This document shows positions 6,342 through 14,474 of a stretch of 64,000 bases of DNA, piece after piece. The first letter of the stretch is position 1. Each line of letters opens with the position of its first letter. The notes beneath the pieces are model-generated. The model did not search any database, was not told the DNA's origin, and saw nothing but the letters and a program-made list of their open reading frames with translations. This DNA comes from Candidatus Binatia bacterium. GTDB lineage: Bacteria > Desulfobacterota > Binatia > HRBIN30. A program made the translations under genes and the position numbers. The stretch lies in NCBI GenBank assembly GCA_023150935.1, contig JAKLJW010000001.1, positions 124,001 through 188,000 on the forward strand, in the 5' to 3' direction.

Positions 6342-9068
6342 TCAGAAAGATTGCCGTGTGCCGAAGAGCACCTGCAGCCCTCCGGTGCTGCCGGGGCCAT
6401 GGGCCTCCGTGGCGAACTCGAGATAGGCAACATGGGGGAAGAACCCCATTACCTCGTACATCGCGGCGACGCCGATGCCCACGCCGACAGCGTATCCGGT
6501 GGGGTCGTATATCCGACCGGCGGAGTTACTCACCTGACCGGTGTCGACAAACAGCCGCAACTGCGAGCGCCGCAGAACGATCAGGTCGAAGAAGCTGAGA
6601 TCGATTTCCGGGTAAATCGTCTGCCGTACCTCGGTGCGGAGCAGGAAGATATTGCGTGCGAGTTCCTCCTCCGCGCCGATGCCGCGGATCGATAGGGAAC
6701 CCCCGAGACTGAAGAGCCCCTGCAACGGTACCGCGGTCGAACCCGTGGGCTCAATAAAGCCGTTCACGACCTCGGCGGCGACCACCGTGCGATGCGTCAG
6801 GACGGGATGGGTAAAGCCGGCCGCGGCGCCGAAGCGAACGTAGTCGAAGTTGCTGCCGATTGCGGTGTCGAACCAATCGAGAAACAGGCGGCCGCGCGCA
6901 GACTGAGTCGGGTTGTTGAGGGTCTGCACGGTGGTGTAGTCGTAGCGCGCGCCCAGGGTGTTGACGTGGCCGGCGGTGCGGAGCGACGGGTTTTGCCGGT
7001 CGCGGAATCCGGGGTCGAGAGACTCGATCCCGTAGAAGGCGTACAGGTTGTGCCTGTAGGTATTGGGATCGTTCTGCGGCCCCCAGTGCAGGCGGGGGCC
7101 AAGTGCCGCGCCGATACCGCGGTTCGTGTAGAACCCGGCCAGGGCCAGGTCCTTCGTGTAATCGTAGCGACCGCGCGCGACCACCAACCCGGCGATGGCA
7201 AACTCGGTCGAGGAGACGTCGACAGTGGCGGAATCGAGAACAACCTGTGCGATCGGCGGGCGCGCGTTGTCGGCCCGAGACGTCTCCAGCAGGCGCTGCC
7301 CGGGATCGATTACCGCCTGCCACGGCCGCGCGACCGATGCGATCCGGAGTCGGCCGGTGTCCCCGACGCCGTCCCAGGTGAGGCGCAGAGGCTCGCCACC
7401 GAGAGTCCGCACGGTAACCGGCACCGGCTCCCGGATGGGGCGCGATGACCGCCGCCGCAGCACCAGTTCGCCGGCATAGCCGCCGGCAGGGTCGTGCGCG
7501 GTGCGGAAGTCTGCAATCGAGTAGTTCAGCTTCGGATACGGCTGTACCCATTGCTCGTAGAACTCGTCTAGCCGCAATCCGCTCGCTGACGCGGTGCAGT
7601 GCCGGAAGGGATGCGGGGAGGCAAGACAACGGTCTATGGTTTGCTCGAAGTCCCGGTCGCCGAGTTCCAGATGCAGCTTCCCGAAGATCACGTGTCCGGG
7701 GGGCAGGGCGTTGTTGAACGTCGTGAAGCGGTCGCGCACCTGATCGACTTCCGGCACGCTGTCGAAGAGCGTTTCCGCAAACGGCATCTTCGGTGCGGTC
7801 TCGAAACGGTCGACGATGGCGAAGAAGTTGAACAGATCGATCCATTCGCGGGTGGTCCGAGTCGTCGGATAGATCTGCTTGCGGTAGCGTTCCGCGAGGA
7901 GGTGTGCCTCGCCCTCCCGCACCCAGACGAAATCCCGGGTGGGCTCGCGGGCCGCCAGCGTGGGCCGCAGGACCTCGGCGTACACGGCGCGCGCGAGTTC
8001 GCGGTCGTGAAACGGGTGCAACAGCGGAAACACGTGCAGGGTGCGGTCCGAGATCGCCACCATGCCGTCGCCTTGCGCGGTGAGTTCCCAGCGCAGCGGC
8101 ACCTCGACGACCGCCAGCGAGCGCGGGAAAGGCGGTGTTCCCGGCGGCGGGTTGGCGACGATATTGCGCAGCGCGTCCAGCGTGACCGTGTGCGGGTCGG
8201 GGCCGACGCCGAGTCCGAGGCGATAGGTCAGGCTGGGGGAGCGGGAGAAAAGACTGAGCCGTGTGTTGCCCGCGATGACGTCGTCGCGTCGCAGGTCGGG
8301 TGCGGCCACGAGGGTCAACGCGTGAACAGCGGAGACGTGGGTGTGGATTTCGCCGCGCGGGGCAGGGAAGTAACGGCCGTTGACGAGGACGTCGTTATCG
8401 TCGGGGACGCGCAACGTAAGGTCGTAATCGGCGACCCGCGGCAGCATCTCCGTTGCCCAGGAGCCGTCGGGTTCGAGCGCGGCGACGGCGGGATACCAGC
8501 CGCCGAGGGCGGTGAGCATGCCGTCGGCGACGCCGAAGGTGCCGTAGCGTTGCGGAATGGTGGTGACGAAGTCGGCGGTCAACACGACTCTTCCTCCCGG
8601 CGGAACGGGGTGTGCCGGTAGCACCTCGAGGAAGCACCGCGCCGCTAGGTCGGAAGCCGCAAGTGGCCGCGTCTGCGCGGCTTGGCCCTCGATACGCACC
8701 GCCTCGACGTGCATGGCGCCGGGGCTGAACGCCTCGCGATACCAGATGTAGGGTCGGTTGACGTCGGTAACGGTCGGGTCGGGAGCCGCGAACCGATTCG
8801 GGAACAGGACGAGAACGATGCGATCGAGCGGCTGTGCGGTGGGATTGCTGAACTCCACCGTCGCCTTGCCGCCGATCCGCGGGGGGTCCAGCGAGAGCGT
8901 CGCCTCTATTCGGTAGAGCGGGAGAGCGGCGGTGCCGCCCGCGGCCGCGCCGCCCGCGGCGGTGCCGGGGGCCAGCAGGCCAAGCAGGCCGGCGCAAATT
9001 CCGAGGAAGCGATGTCCTTGCCCGCGCACGTCTCGTCCCGGTTGCGAATCCGCCGATCGCGCCGTCAT
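6342..9068 (-). CDS. Outer-membrane protein: M1-peptidase-like N-terminus fused to Omp85/surface-antigen-like barrel
   Basis: 908 residues. Residues 1-45 hold a signal peptide. Residues ~50-500 resemble the beta-sandwich and catalytic region of M1 aminopeptidases, but I find no HExxH zinc motif, so peptidase activity is doubtful. Residues ~610-908 show alternating beta-strands, an Omp85-type motif (LGGSLSIRGIG), the pattern LFVDTGQV and a terminal Phe, all typical of BamA/TamA-like barrels. No POTRA domains are seen; the M1-like part takes their place. It sits 95 bp before the first ketosynthase on the same strand and may be cotranscribed with that operon, which would fit export or surface placement of a product. 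Fold calls are by eye. Confidence 0.65.
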   Translation of the reverse strand: MTARSADSQPGRDVRGQGHRFLGICAGLLGLLAPGTAAGGAAAGGTAALPLYRIEATLSLDPPRIGGKATVEFSNPTAQPLDRIVLVLFPNRFAAPDPTVTDVNRPYIWYREAFSPGAMHVEAVRIEGQAAQTRPLAASDLAARCFLEVLPAHPVPPGGRVVLTADFVTTIPQRYGTFGVADGMLTALGGWYPAVAALEPDGSWATEMLPRVADYDLTLRVPDDNDVLVNGRYFPAPRGEIHTHVSAVHALTLVAAPDLRRDDVIAGNTRLSLFSRSPSLTYRLGLGVGPDPHTVTLDALRNIVANPPPGTPPFPRSLAVVEVPLRWELTAQGDGMVAISDRTLHVFPLLHPFHDRELARAVYAEVLRPTLAAREPTRDFVWVREGEAHLLAERYRKQIYPTTRTTREWIDLFNFFAIVDRFETAPKMPFAETLFDSVPEVDQVRDRFTTFNNALPPGHVIFGKLHLELGDRDFEQTIDRCLASPHPFRHCTASASGLRLDEFYEQWVQPYPKLNYSIADFRTAHDPAGGYAGELVLRRRSSRPIREPVPVTVRTLGGEPLRLTWDGVGDTGRLRIASVARPWQAVIDPGQRLLETSRADNARPPIAQVVLDSATVDVSSTEFAIAGLVVARGRYDYTKDLALAGFYTNRGIGAALGPRLHWGPQNDPNTYRHNLYAFYGIESLDPGFRDRQNPSLRTAGHVNTLGARYDYTTVQTLNNPTQSARGRLFLDWFDTAIGSNFDYVRFGAAAGFTHPVLTHRTVVAAEVVNGFIEPTGSTAVPLQGLFSLGGSLSIRGIGAEEELARNIFLLRTEVRQTIYPEIDLSFFDLIVLRRSQLRLFVDTGQVSNSAGRIYDPTGYAVGVGIGVAAMYEVMGFFPHVAYLEFATEAHGPGSTGGLQVLFGTRQSF

Positions 9069-9201
9069 GCGCAGCGAAGGAACGTGCAGTCAATGGCCCG
9101 GCGTCGTGTGCCGGTAGTCCGGCGTTACCAGTCCGCTCCGGCGAGAGCTGTCGACTCGCGGTGGCCGGGGCTCGTATCGCGGGCGTTGCGGCCGAGAGCG
9201 A

Positions 9202-10530
9202 TCAGTCGCAGCCCGCCAGCGAGCGGTTCACTGCGGTCAGCAGTTCGGCGACGTCGACCTGGCCATCGGCGCCGATGTCGAGACTCATGCAGGCGGTCAG
9301 CGGTGCGTAGCCGAGAGCGACGTTTACCGCGTAGACGATCTCGTCGATGGTCACGTCGCCGCTGCCGTCGCAGTCGCCGTGGCAGGTGTCGGCCGCGAAC
9401 GGGTCGCTGAAGCGCGGATCGGTCAGGAAGGTGTTGTCGGTAAGGCTTTCGAGAAACGCGATGAGGTCGGCTTTCTCCTGTGCGGTCAAGCTGAACCCGA
9501 CCAGCAGATCGCTTTTCAGCGGGCTGGCGCTTCCGACTCCGGCGTAGGGTCCCTCGGCGATCGTGCGGCCGCCGGCGGCGTAGTGGTCGATGACCTCGTC
9601 GAGGGTTGCGATACTGCCGTCGTGCATGTACGGCGCGGTGACGGCGATGTTGCGCAGTGTCGGCGCCTTGAAGCGGCCCATGTCATCGGCCTTTCCGGTG
9701 ACGGCCGCCGCGCCGGTATTGTCGGGTGGGTAGGCGCCGCGGCCGTCGAGATTGTAGAGGCCGGTGTTGTGAAAAGCGGCGCCGACAACGGGTTGGCCGC
9801 CGTGTCCGAGGGTGCCGGAAAAGTTGAACCCGCCATGGCAGTGGAAGCACTCCAGCCGTTCGGAGAAGAAGAGCCGGCCGCCGCGCACCGCCGCCGGTGA
9901 GAGGGCGTTGGGATCGATGCCGTTGACGAACCGGTCGTAGGGGGCGTTGCCGGAGAGCAGCGTGCGTTGGAAGGCGGCCAGCGCTCTGGTGACGTTGACC
10001 GGCGAGATGGGCTCGGCATCGGCGGGGAAGGCGGTCTGAAAGAGTTCCGGGTAGCGGCGGTCCTCGCGCAGGCGCCGCAGCAGTTCGTCCTCGTGCCCGC
10101 CCATGCCGAGAACGACGGGGTCGGAGCCGAAAAGAGCGACCGGCGCCTGTGCTTCGAGGCTGCGCAGGTCCGGATTCGCCCACTCGAAGGTCGAGAGGTA
10201 GGCGACGTTGGCAATGCTCAAGGAGCCGCGCGGGTGTCGGGTGCCGGTCGATCCGAGGGCGTGGGCGCGGCCGTCGGTGAAGGCGAGCGGCTGAAGGTGG
10301 CACGTGCCGCAGGATTGAGTCAGGTTCCACGACAGGCGGCGGTCGTAGAAGAGGCGCCGGCCGAGTTCGACCTTTTCGATGGTCATGGGGTTATCCGCCG
10401 GGACCCCGGGGGCGGGGAACCCGGGCGGCAGATTCCACACATAGGGGGTCGCCGCCGGAGCGGTCGGGGCGGCCATTGCGACGAGCAGGGCCGCGAGCGC
10501 CGCCACCCGGCTAGCCGTCGGTTTCCTCAT
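9202..10530 (-). CDS. Diheme cytochrome c peroxidase/MauG-like protein with dockerin-like EF-hand tail
   Basis: 442 residues from the ATG at 10530 (RKPTASRV follows), which has AGAGGAA upstream and gives a clean signal peptide ending at APAA. Two c-heme motifs: SCGTCH (about residues 73-78) and CFHCH (228-232), the spacing of the bacterial CCP/MauG family; the protein acts in the periplasm or at the surface. The C-terminal ~60 residues are an addition not found in ordinary CCPs: two EF-hand-like loops ([14 protein letters not shown] and [14 protein letters not shown]) ending in Cys, as in dockerin-type calcium modules. The same module starts the surface protein at 16709. The electron donor and substrate are unknown. 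Confidence 0.88.
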   Translation of the reverse strand: MRKPTASRVAALAALLVAMAAPTAPAATPYVWNLPPGFPAPGVPADNPMTIEKVELGRRLFYDRRLSWNLTQSCGTCHLQPLAFTDGRAHALGSTGTRHPRGSLSIANVAYLSTFEWANPDLRSLEAQAPVALFGSDPVVLGMGGHEDELLRRLREDRRYPELFQTAFPADAEPISPVNVTRALAAFQRTLLSGNAPYDRFVNGIDPNALSPAAVRGGRLFFSERLECFHCHGGFNFSGTLGHGGQPVVGAAFHNTGLYNLDGRGAYPPDNTGAAAVTGKADDMGRFKAPTLRNIAVTAPYMHDGSIATLDEVIDHYAAGGRTIAEGPYAGVGSASPLKSDLLVGFSLTAQEKADLIAFLESLTDNTFLTDPRFSDPFAADTCHGDCDGSGDVTIDEIVYAVNVALGYAPLTACMSLDIGADGQVDVAELLTAVNRSLAGCD

Positions 10531-10739
10531 GATCGCAGTGTTCCTCTCGCCTCGTAGCGTCGTAGCGCCGGGTCGGCCCTTTGCAAGCTGCCGCAAGACG
10601 CGGGTTAACGCCGCAACTCACCAGCCAGCCGGCGGCGGACCGAACCAGAACGCTGTCCGGCTGGTCGCCCGATCCCGTGGCGCCGGTGTGGTGGAGCGTC
10701 CTGTTCGGCATTTCCCTGGCAAGCAAGTTCCCCTCGGGG

Positions 10740-10877
10740 TCGGAATCGGAATCGGAATCGGGATCGTAATCGATCCGTTGCCCGGTGTGCCCGGCCGACG
10801 GACTCGATGGCTGCTCGGTAGACCGCAAATCGCTCGTGGCCGAAGCTCATGTCGTCCTCGATTCCGATTCCGATCCA
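10740..10877. repeat. GGAATC-type hexamer repeats in inverted orientation
   Basis: At 10740-10765 the + strand carries about four consecutive GGAATC/GGGATC units; at 10858-10877 the complementary GATTCC units recur. The arms are about 90 bases apart and could pair imperfectly. They bracket the gene remnant at 10770-10850. Confidence 0.7.
10770..10850 (-). pseudogene. Remnant of a four-helix-bundle (23S rRNA IVP-like) protein gene
   Basis: From the ATG at 10850 the minus strand reads SFGHERFAVYRAAIES and continues for about ten residues. This closely resembles the N-terminus of the small four-helix-bundle proteins related to those encoded by 23S rRNA intervening sequences (FxHExLxVYxxAI). After ~27 codons the frame enters the hexamer repeat and becomes Arg/Phe low complexity, so the remaining ~90 residues are missing. 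The family call comes from a short segment and remembered motifs only. Confidence 0.45.
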
Positions 10878-11046
10878 GACCCGGACCCCGATTGGTTCTA
10901 GGCGAAAAAGGGCCGGAGATCGTTTGCCTGCGGGAGCCGTGTGGACATAGGTCGTCCGCATCGGTCGCTCGATCGTCGGCGACACTGACGGTGAGGCGAC
11001 GGGACCTCGTTTACTGCCGGCGGCGGTCGGGCTAGCATGGGGTCTC

Positions 11047-12138
11047 GTGGCGGAGAGCTACGGCGATAGCGATGGGATGCGGCGGTTTCTGCCGGCGCGC
11101 TTGCGGCCGTTGTTCGCGGAGAACCGGCATGTTACCCCCCGCCGGTTCTTTAACTATCTGCTGCTGCATCTCGAGATGCGGCTGGGGCGTTCCCGGCTTC
11201 TGTCCAGACCCTACGAGATCTGCATCGACGTCAGCAACAAGTGCAACCTGGCGTGTCCTTTCTGTCCGACCGGCCGGCGGGAGAGCGGCCGTGGCAAGGG
11301 GAGCATTTCTTTCGACAACTTCGCTTCGATCGTGGACGAGCTGGCGCCTTACGCGTTTAGCCTCGAGCTTTTCAACTGGGGCGAGGCGTTCTTCAACCGC
11401 GAGTTGCCGCGCCTGATTGCGCATGCCCGCCGGCGCCGGCTGGTTACTGTCGTCTCCAGCAATCTGAGCTTCAAGTTGAGCGAGCAAACCGTTAGAGAGA
11501 TCGTCGCCAGCGGTTTGACCCACCTGACCGCATCGGTGGACGGGGCCGACCAGGGGTCGTACGAGGTCTACCGGCGCGGCGGCCGGTTCGATCTCGTCAT
11601 GGACAATTTGCGCGCGTTCGTGCGGCTCAAACGCGAAACCAACAGTCCCTTTCCGATTCTCAACTGGGTGTACCTGATATTCGCGCACAACGAGGATCGC
11701 GTCGAGGACGCGCGGCGGCTGGCGCAGGAGATCGGAGTGGACCGGTTTGCGGCGCGCGGCGGACTTTACGACGATCCGAGCTGGGCGCCGAGGCAGGCGC
11801 AGCCGGTGCCGTATCTGGCGCAGGAGCCCGATCGCTGCGTGCACTTGTGGAAGAAGGCGGTGTTTCACTGGGACGGGGGCGTGGCTTCCTGCTGTAACGG
11901 CTTTCACGAGAAGGACGATTTCGGCGCCTGGCGTCCGGGTGCCTTCGGGCGGATCTGGAACAACGAGAAATTCGTGGCGGCGCGCCGAATATGGACGCAA
12001 CCGGAATCCCCTTTGCCGGAAGGCCATTTCTGCGTCGACTGCGAGTGGGTGCGTATGTATCGCCGCCTGCCGCCGCGCGGGGATCGCCTCGCCGGCGCGC
12101 CGAGATCCTCCGGGGGCGGCGAGGCGATTGGCGAATAG
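11047..12138 (+). CDS. Radical SAM protein with SPASM-like C-terminus
   Basis: 363 residues. The radical SAM cluster motif is CX3CX2C at C66, C70, C73 (KCNLACPFCPTG). The C-terminal part has further Cys residues (RCVHLW, ASCCNGF, FCVDCEW), typical of a SPASM/twitch auxiliary-cluster domain. The family modifies peptides, lipids or sugars. The neighbouring genes (diheme peroxidase divergent, RegBA-like pair convergent) do not reveal a substrate, and no precursor peptide gene is seen next to it. The first start is a GTG at 11047; the ATG at 11077 (RRFLPARLR) is an alternative. Confidence 0.85.
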   Translation: MAESYGDSDGMRRFLPARLRPLFAENRHVTPRRFFNYLLLHLEMRLGRSRLLSRPYEICIDVSNKCNLACPFCPTGRRESGRGKGSISFDNFASIVDELAPYAFSLELFNWGEAFFNRELPRLIAHARRRRLVTVVSSNLSFKLSEQTVREIVASGLTHLTASVDGADQGSYEVYRRGGRFDLVMDNLRAFVRLKRETNSPFPILNWVYLIFAHNEDRVEDARRLAQEIGVDRFAARGGLYDDPSWAPRQAQPVPYLAQEPDRCVHLWKKAVFHWDGGVASCCNGFHEKDDFGAWRPGAFGRIWNNEKFVAARRIWTQPESPLPEGHFCVDCEWVRMYRRLPPRGDRLAGAPRSSGGGEAIGE

Positions 12139-12285
12139 CTCCTTATGAACACCGGCTCCGTGTCTTCCCGACGCGGTACCGCCGCTGCTGCCGGGTCAAC
12201 CGGGCCAGGGGTGACGGTCCGGGAGGAAAGACCGCACTGATTTGCGATTTCCGCGTTCGCGTGGACGGTGCGAAGAAATCGGATG

Positions 12286-12351
12286 GGGAGGGCGAGGCTC
12301 CAGCCGAGCCGTCCTCAGACCGTCACGGCTGGGCTGGAGCCTCGCCCTCCC
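12286..12351. repeat. Palindromic dispersed repeat (GC-rich hairpin)
   Basis: A perfect 20-bp inverted repeat: arm 12286-12305 begins GGGAGGGCGAGGC and arm 12332-12351 is its exact complement, with a 26-base loop that itself carries a smaller GCCGT/ACGGC pairing. Sixteen bases of the right arm (GGAGCCTCGCCCTCCC) recur at 15663-15678. This looks like a mobile palindromic element of the kind seen scattered in Planctomycetes and similar genomes, where it is often miscalled as the peptide EGEAPAEP. Confidence 0.8.
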
Positions 12352-12394
12352 GAAGGCATGGTTGATCAGGCCATTGGGTGGCGGGCGCCAGCCT

Positions 12395-12437
12395 GCTCTG
12401 AGCCTCGAAGAGTGTCAGAGCTTAGGTCCTCTTCGAG
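12395..12437. terminator. Overlapping hairpins at convergent gene ends
   Basis: GCTCTGA (12395-12401) can pair with TCAGAGC (12415-12421), and CTCGAAGAG (12404-12412) with CTCTTCGAG (12429-12437). The two stems are mutually exclusive. Placed just beyond the response-regulator stop, they may terminate transcription from both sides; no T-tract follows. Confidence 0.4.
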
Positions 12438-12450
12438 ATGGCGGGGGCGG

Positions 12451-13005
12451 TCAGTCGACCGGGGGGTACTTTTGCAGCTTGCGTTGCAGCGAGCGCCGGT
12501 GGATGCCGAGGCGACGTGCGGCCTCGGAGATGTTGCCGCCGCAGTCTGCCAGCACGCGCTGGATGTGTTCCCACTCGGCGCGGGCCAGCGACGGCGTGGT
12601 GAACTCGGCCGGTGGGGTGTGCAGCGGAGGCGCGTCGCCGCGGGCGAAAGCGGCGAGCACGTCGTCGGCGTCGGCTGGCTTGCTCAGGTAGTACACCGCC
12701 CCGAGGCGCACCGCTTCGATGGCCGTAGCGATACTCCCGTAACCCGTCAGCACGACGATTCTGGTGGCCGGGTCGATACGGTGCAGTTCCCGGGTCAGTT
12801 CGAGGCCCGAGCGGCCCGGCATGCGCAGATCGACCACCGCGTACTCGGGGGAATCGGCGCGCGCCAGTTCGACGGCGTCGTCGTAACCGGCGGCGACCCG
12901 CACCTCGAAGCCGCGGTCACGCAGCGCGCGCGCCAGACGCTCACGGAAAGCCGCGTCGTCATCGACGACCAGGAAAGAAGGTCCGCCCGCGCCGCTTTCG
13001 CTCAT
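12451..13005 (-). CDS. RegA/ActR/PrrA-like response regulator
   Basis: 184 residues: receiver domain (VVDDDAAFRE acidic pocket; phospho-acceptor Asp in VVDLRMPG; LTGYGS; LSKP Lys), then a linker and a Fis-type helix-turn-helix at the end (GGNISEAARRLGIHRRSLQR). This short layout, with the receiver joined directly to a Fis-type HTH, is that of the RegA/PrrA/ActR family, which controls energy metabolism in response to redox state. The ATG at 13005 overlaps the kinase stop as ATGA, so kinase and regulator are translationally coupled. In known systems RegA acts on oxidase, cytochrome and carbon-fixation genes; targets here are not evident, although cydAB is in the window. Confidence 0.9.
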   Translation of the reverse strand: MSESGAGGPSFLVVDDDAAFRERLARALRDRGFEVRVAAGYDDAVELARADSPEYAVVDLRMPGRSGLELTRELHRIDPATRIVVLTGYGSIATAIEAVRLGAVYYLSKPADADDVLAAFARGDAPPLHTPPAEFTTPSLARAEWEHIQRVLADCGGNISEAARRLGIHRRSLQRKLQKYPPVD

Positions 13006-14342
13006 GCACCCGCTCCCTGAACGATTGCGACGTCGCCGCAATCCGCCTTTGCCGCGGCGGTTGCAGGCAGGACCATGATTACCGTCGTGCCGGCTTCGGC
13101 CGCGGATGTAATGTCGAGGCGGCCGCCGACTTGCGAGATGGTCGTTCGCGCCAGGTAGAGCCCGAGGCCCATTCCATGTCCGGGCGGCTTGGTGGTGAAA
13201 AACGGCTCGCCGGCATGACGCAGAACTGCCGGCTCCATGCCCGGGCCGTCGTCCCGGACGACGAATTGCCACTCCGCCCCGCGGCGCGCAACGGTGAGCC
13301 GCACCGGGGACGACGGCGGCGAGGCCTGCACGGCATTCTGCAAGACGGCCCGCAGGGCCTGGGCGACCGCATGCACGGGCACGGAAATCGTCGCCCGCGC
13401 GGTTTCCGGCGGCAGCGAGACCTCGCAGCGGCTGGCTGGCGGCAAGCCGTCGATCGCCTCCGCCACCAGTCGATCGAGAGTCACCGGCGCGGGCGTCTCG
13501 CCGCCGTCCGCCGCCATGCGGGTCAGGATGTCGCGGCAGCGGTCGACCTGCTGGCGAATCAGGCGGACGTCGCCGAGGGTGACCGCATCCGCTCCGTCGC
13601 GCGCGAGCTGGCGGTCGAGCTCCTTGGCGACCACGGCGATCGTCGAAAGCGGTGTCGCCAACTCATGGGCCGCACCGGCGGCGAGCGCGGCCAGTGACGC
13701 GAATCGCTCGTTGCGGGCCGTCCGGGTCCGCGCCTCGGCTAGCTCGGCGTCACGCCGGGCGAGGGCGCTCGTGATCTGCTGCACGAAATAGACAATGAAC
13801 CCGGCGGCCACCGCAAAAGCGACCCACATGCCCACCAGGTGAAGGCGCAGGTGGTCGGGTTGGTGGCCGGCATGGCCGTCCTCCGGGGGGTTGCCGGGGA
13901 CGAGGAACAGCATGCCGTACGCGCCGAGCGCAACGGCCAGCACCAGCCATGAGGCGCGGCTACGCAACACCACCGCCGCAAGGGTTACGTGGACGAGATA
14001 GAGGAACGTGAACGGGTTGACGGCGCCGCCCGTGAGATAGAGCAGGGCGGTCAGTGCGGCGGTGTCGGCGACGATGAGGCCGGTGAGCGCCCGCGGCGGA
14101 ACGTGCGTGCGGGCGCGGGCCCAGCGAGCGCACGCAACGTTCGAGGCGGCCTCCAGGCCGATCAGCGCGAAGATCGGGACCAGAGGCAGAGCCAGGCGCA
14201 TCGTCGCCTCCACGGCGAGGATGAGGACGACCTGCCCGGCAATGGCTACCCAGCGCAGGCGCAGGAGCCAGCGCAGGTTGATCGTCTCGATATCCGCCGG
14301 CGGAGCAAGAGGCGTCGCGCCGGCGACGGGCGGAAGTTCCAT
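13002..14342 (-). CDS. RegB/PrrB-like redox sensor histidine kinase
   Basis: About 446 residues from the ATG at 14342 (ELPPVAGATP follows). There are about six transmembrane segments within residues ~25-200, with the RegB hallmark GGAVNPF loop proposed to bind ubiquinone in characterised homologues. The dimerisation/phosphorylation box follows (AHELATPLSTIA), then N-box, DDGPGM and GLGLYLA of the ATPase domain. It is the cognate kinase of the overlapping response regulator. The frame stays open upstream of 14342 without good starts. A beta-barrel gene is transcribed divergently 132 bp away and could be a target. Confidence 0.88.
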   Translation of the reverse strand: MELPPVAGATPLAPPADIETINLRWLLRLRWVAIAGQVVLILAVEATMRLALPLVPIFALIGLEAASNVACARWARARTHVPPRALTGLIVADTAALTALLYLTGGAVNPFTFLYLVHVTLAAVVLRSRASWLVLAVALGAYGMLFLVPGNPPEDGHAGHQPDHLRLHLVGMWVAFAVAAGFIVYFVQQITSALARRDAELAEARTRTARNERFASLAALAAGAAHELATPLSTIAVVAKELDRQLARDGADAVTLGDVRLIRQQVDRCRDILTRMAADGGETPAPVTLDRLVAEAIDGLPPASRCEVSLPPETARATISVPVHAVAQALRAVLQNAVQASPPSSPVRLTVARRGAEWQFVVRDDGPGMEPAVLRHAGEPFFTTKPPGHGMGLGLYLARTTISQVGGRLDITSAAEAGTTVIMVLPATAAAKADCGDVAIVQGAGA

Positions 14343-14474
14343 CGACACCGAGTATTTTCCGCGCGCGGCCGGAAGGCCAGGGGCGAGGGCGGTCTTCCTG
14401 CGGCGTTTTGCCGCATCGTGCGCCCCCGGAGGGCTGGCTAGAACGGCCAGGCTATCCACCCTCTGGAAGAATAA

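Larger units (their letters stand above)
10531..11046. other. 516-bp intergenic region between divergent genes
   Basis: This stretch contains no intact gene. It holds a tandem GGAATC hexamer run (about 10740-10765), an inverted counterpart (about 10858-10877) and, between them, a short remnant of a four-helix-bundle-protein gene, described separately. Promoters for the peroxidase (minus) and radical SAM (plus) genes must lie here but I see no convincing -35/-10 pair. Confidence 0.6.
12139..12450. other. 312-bp intergenic region between convergent genes
   Basis: Separates the radical SAM gene from the response regulator, which converge. It contains a strong 20-bp inverted repeat (12286-12351) and two overlapping hairpins (12395-12437), listed separately. 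No coding sequence is supported here. Confidence 0.6.

Noticed and set aside
6342-9068. Active M1 aminopeptidase
   Set aside because: No HExxH motif was found, so I call only an M1-like fold.
12242-13020. Small coding frames over the dispersed palindrome
   Set aside because: The reading EGEAPAEP comes from the repeat itself, a known source of false ORFs.
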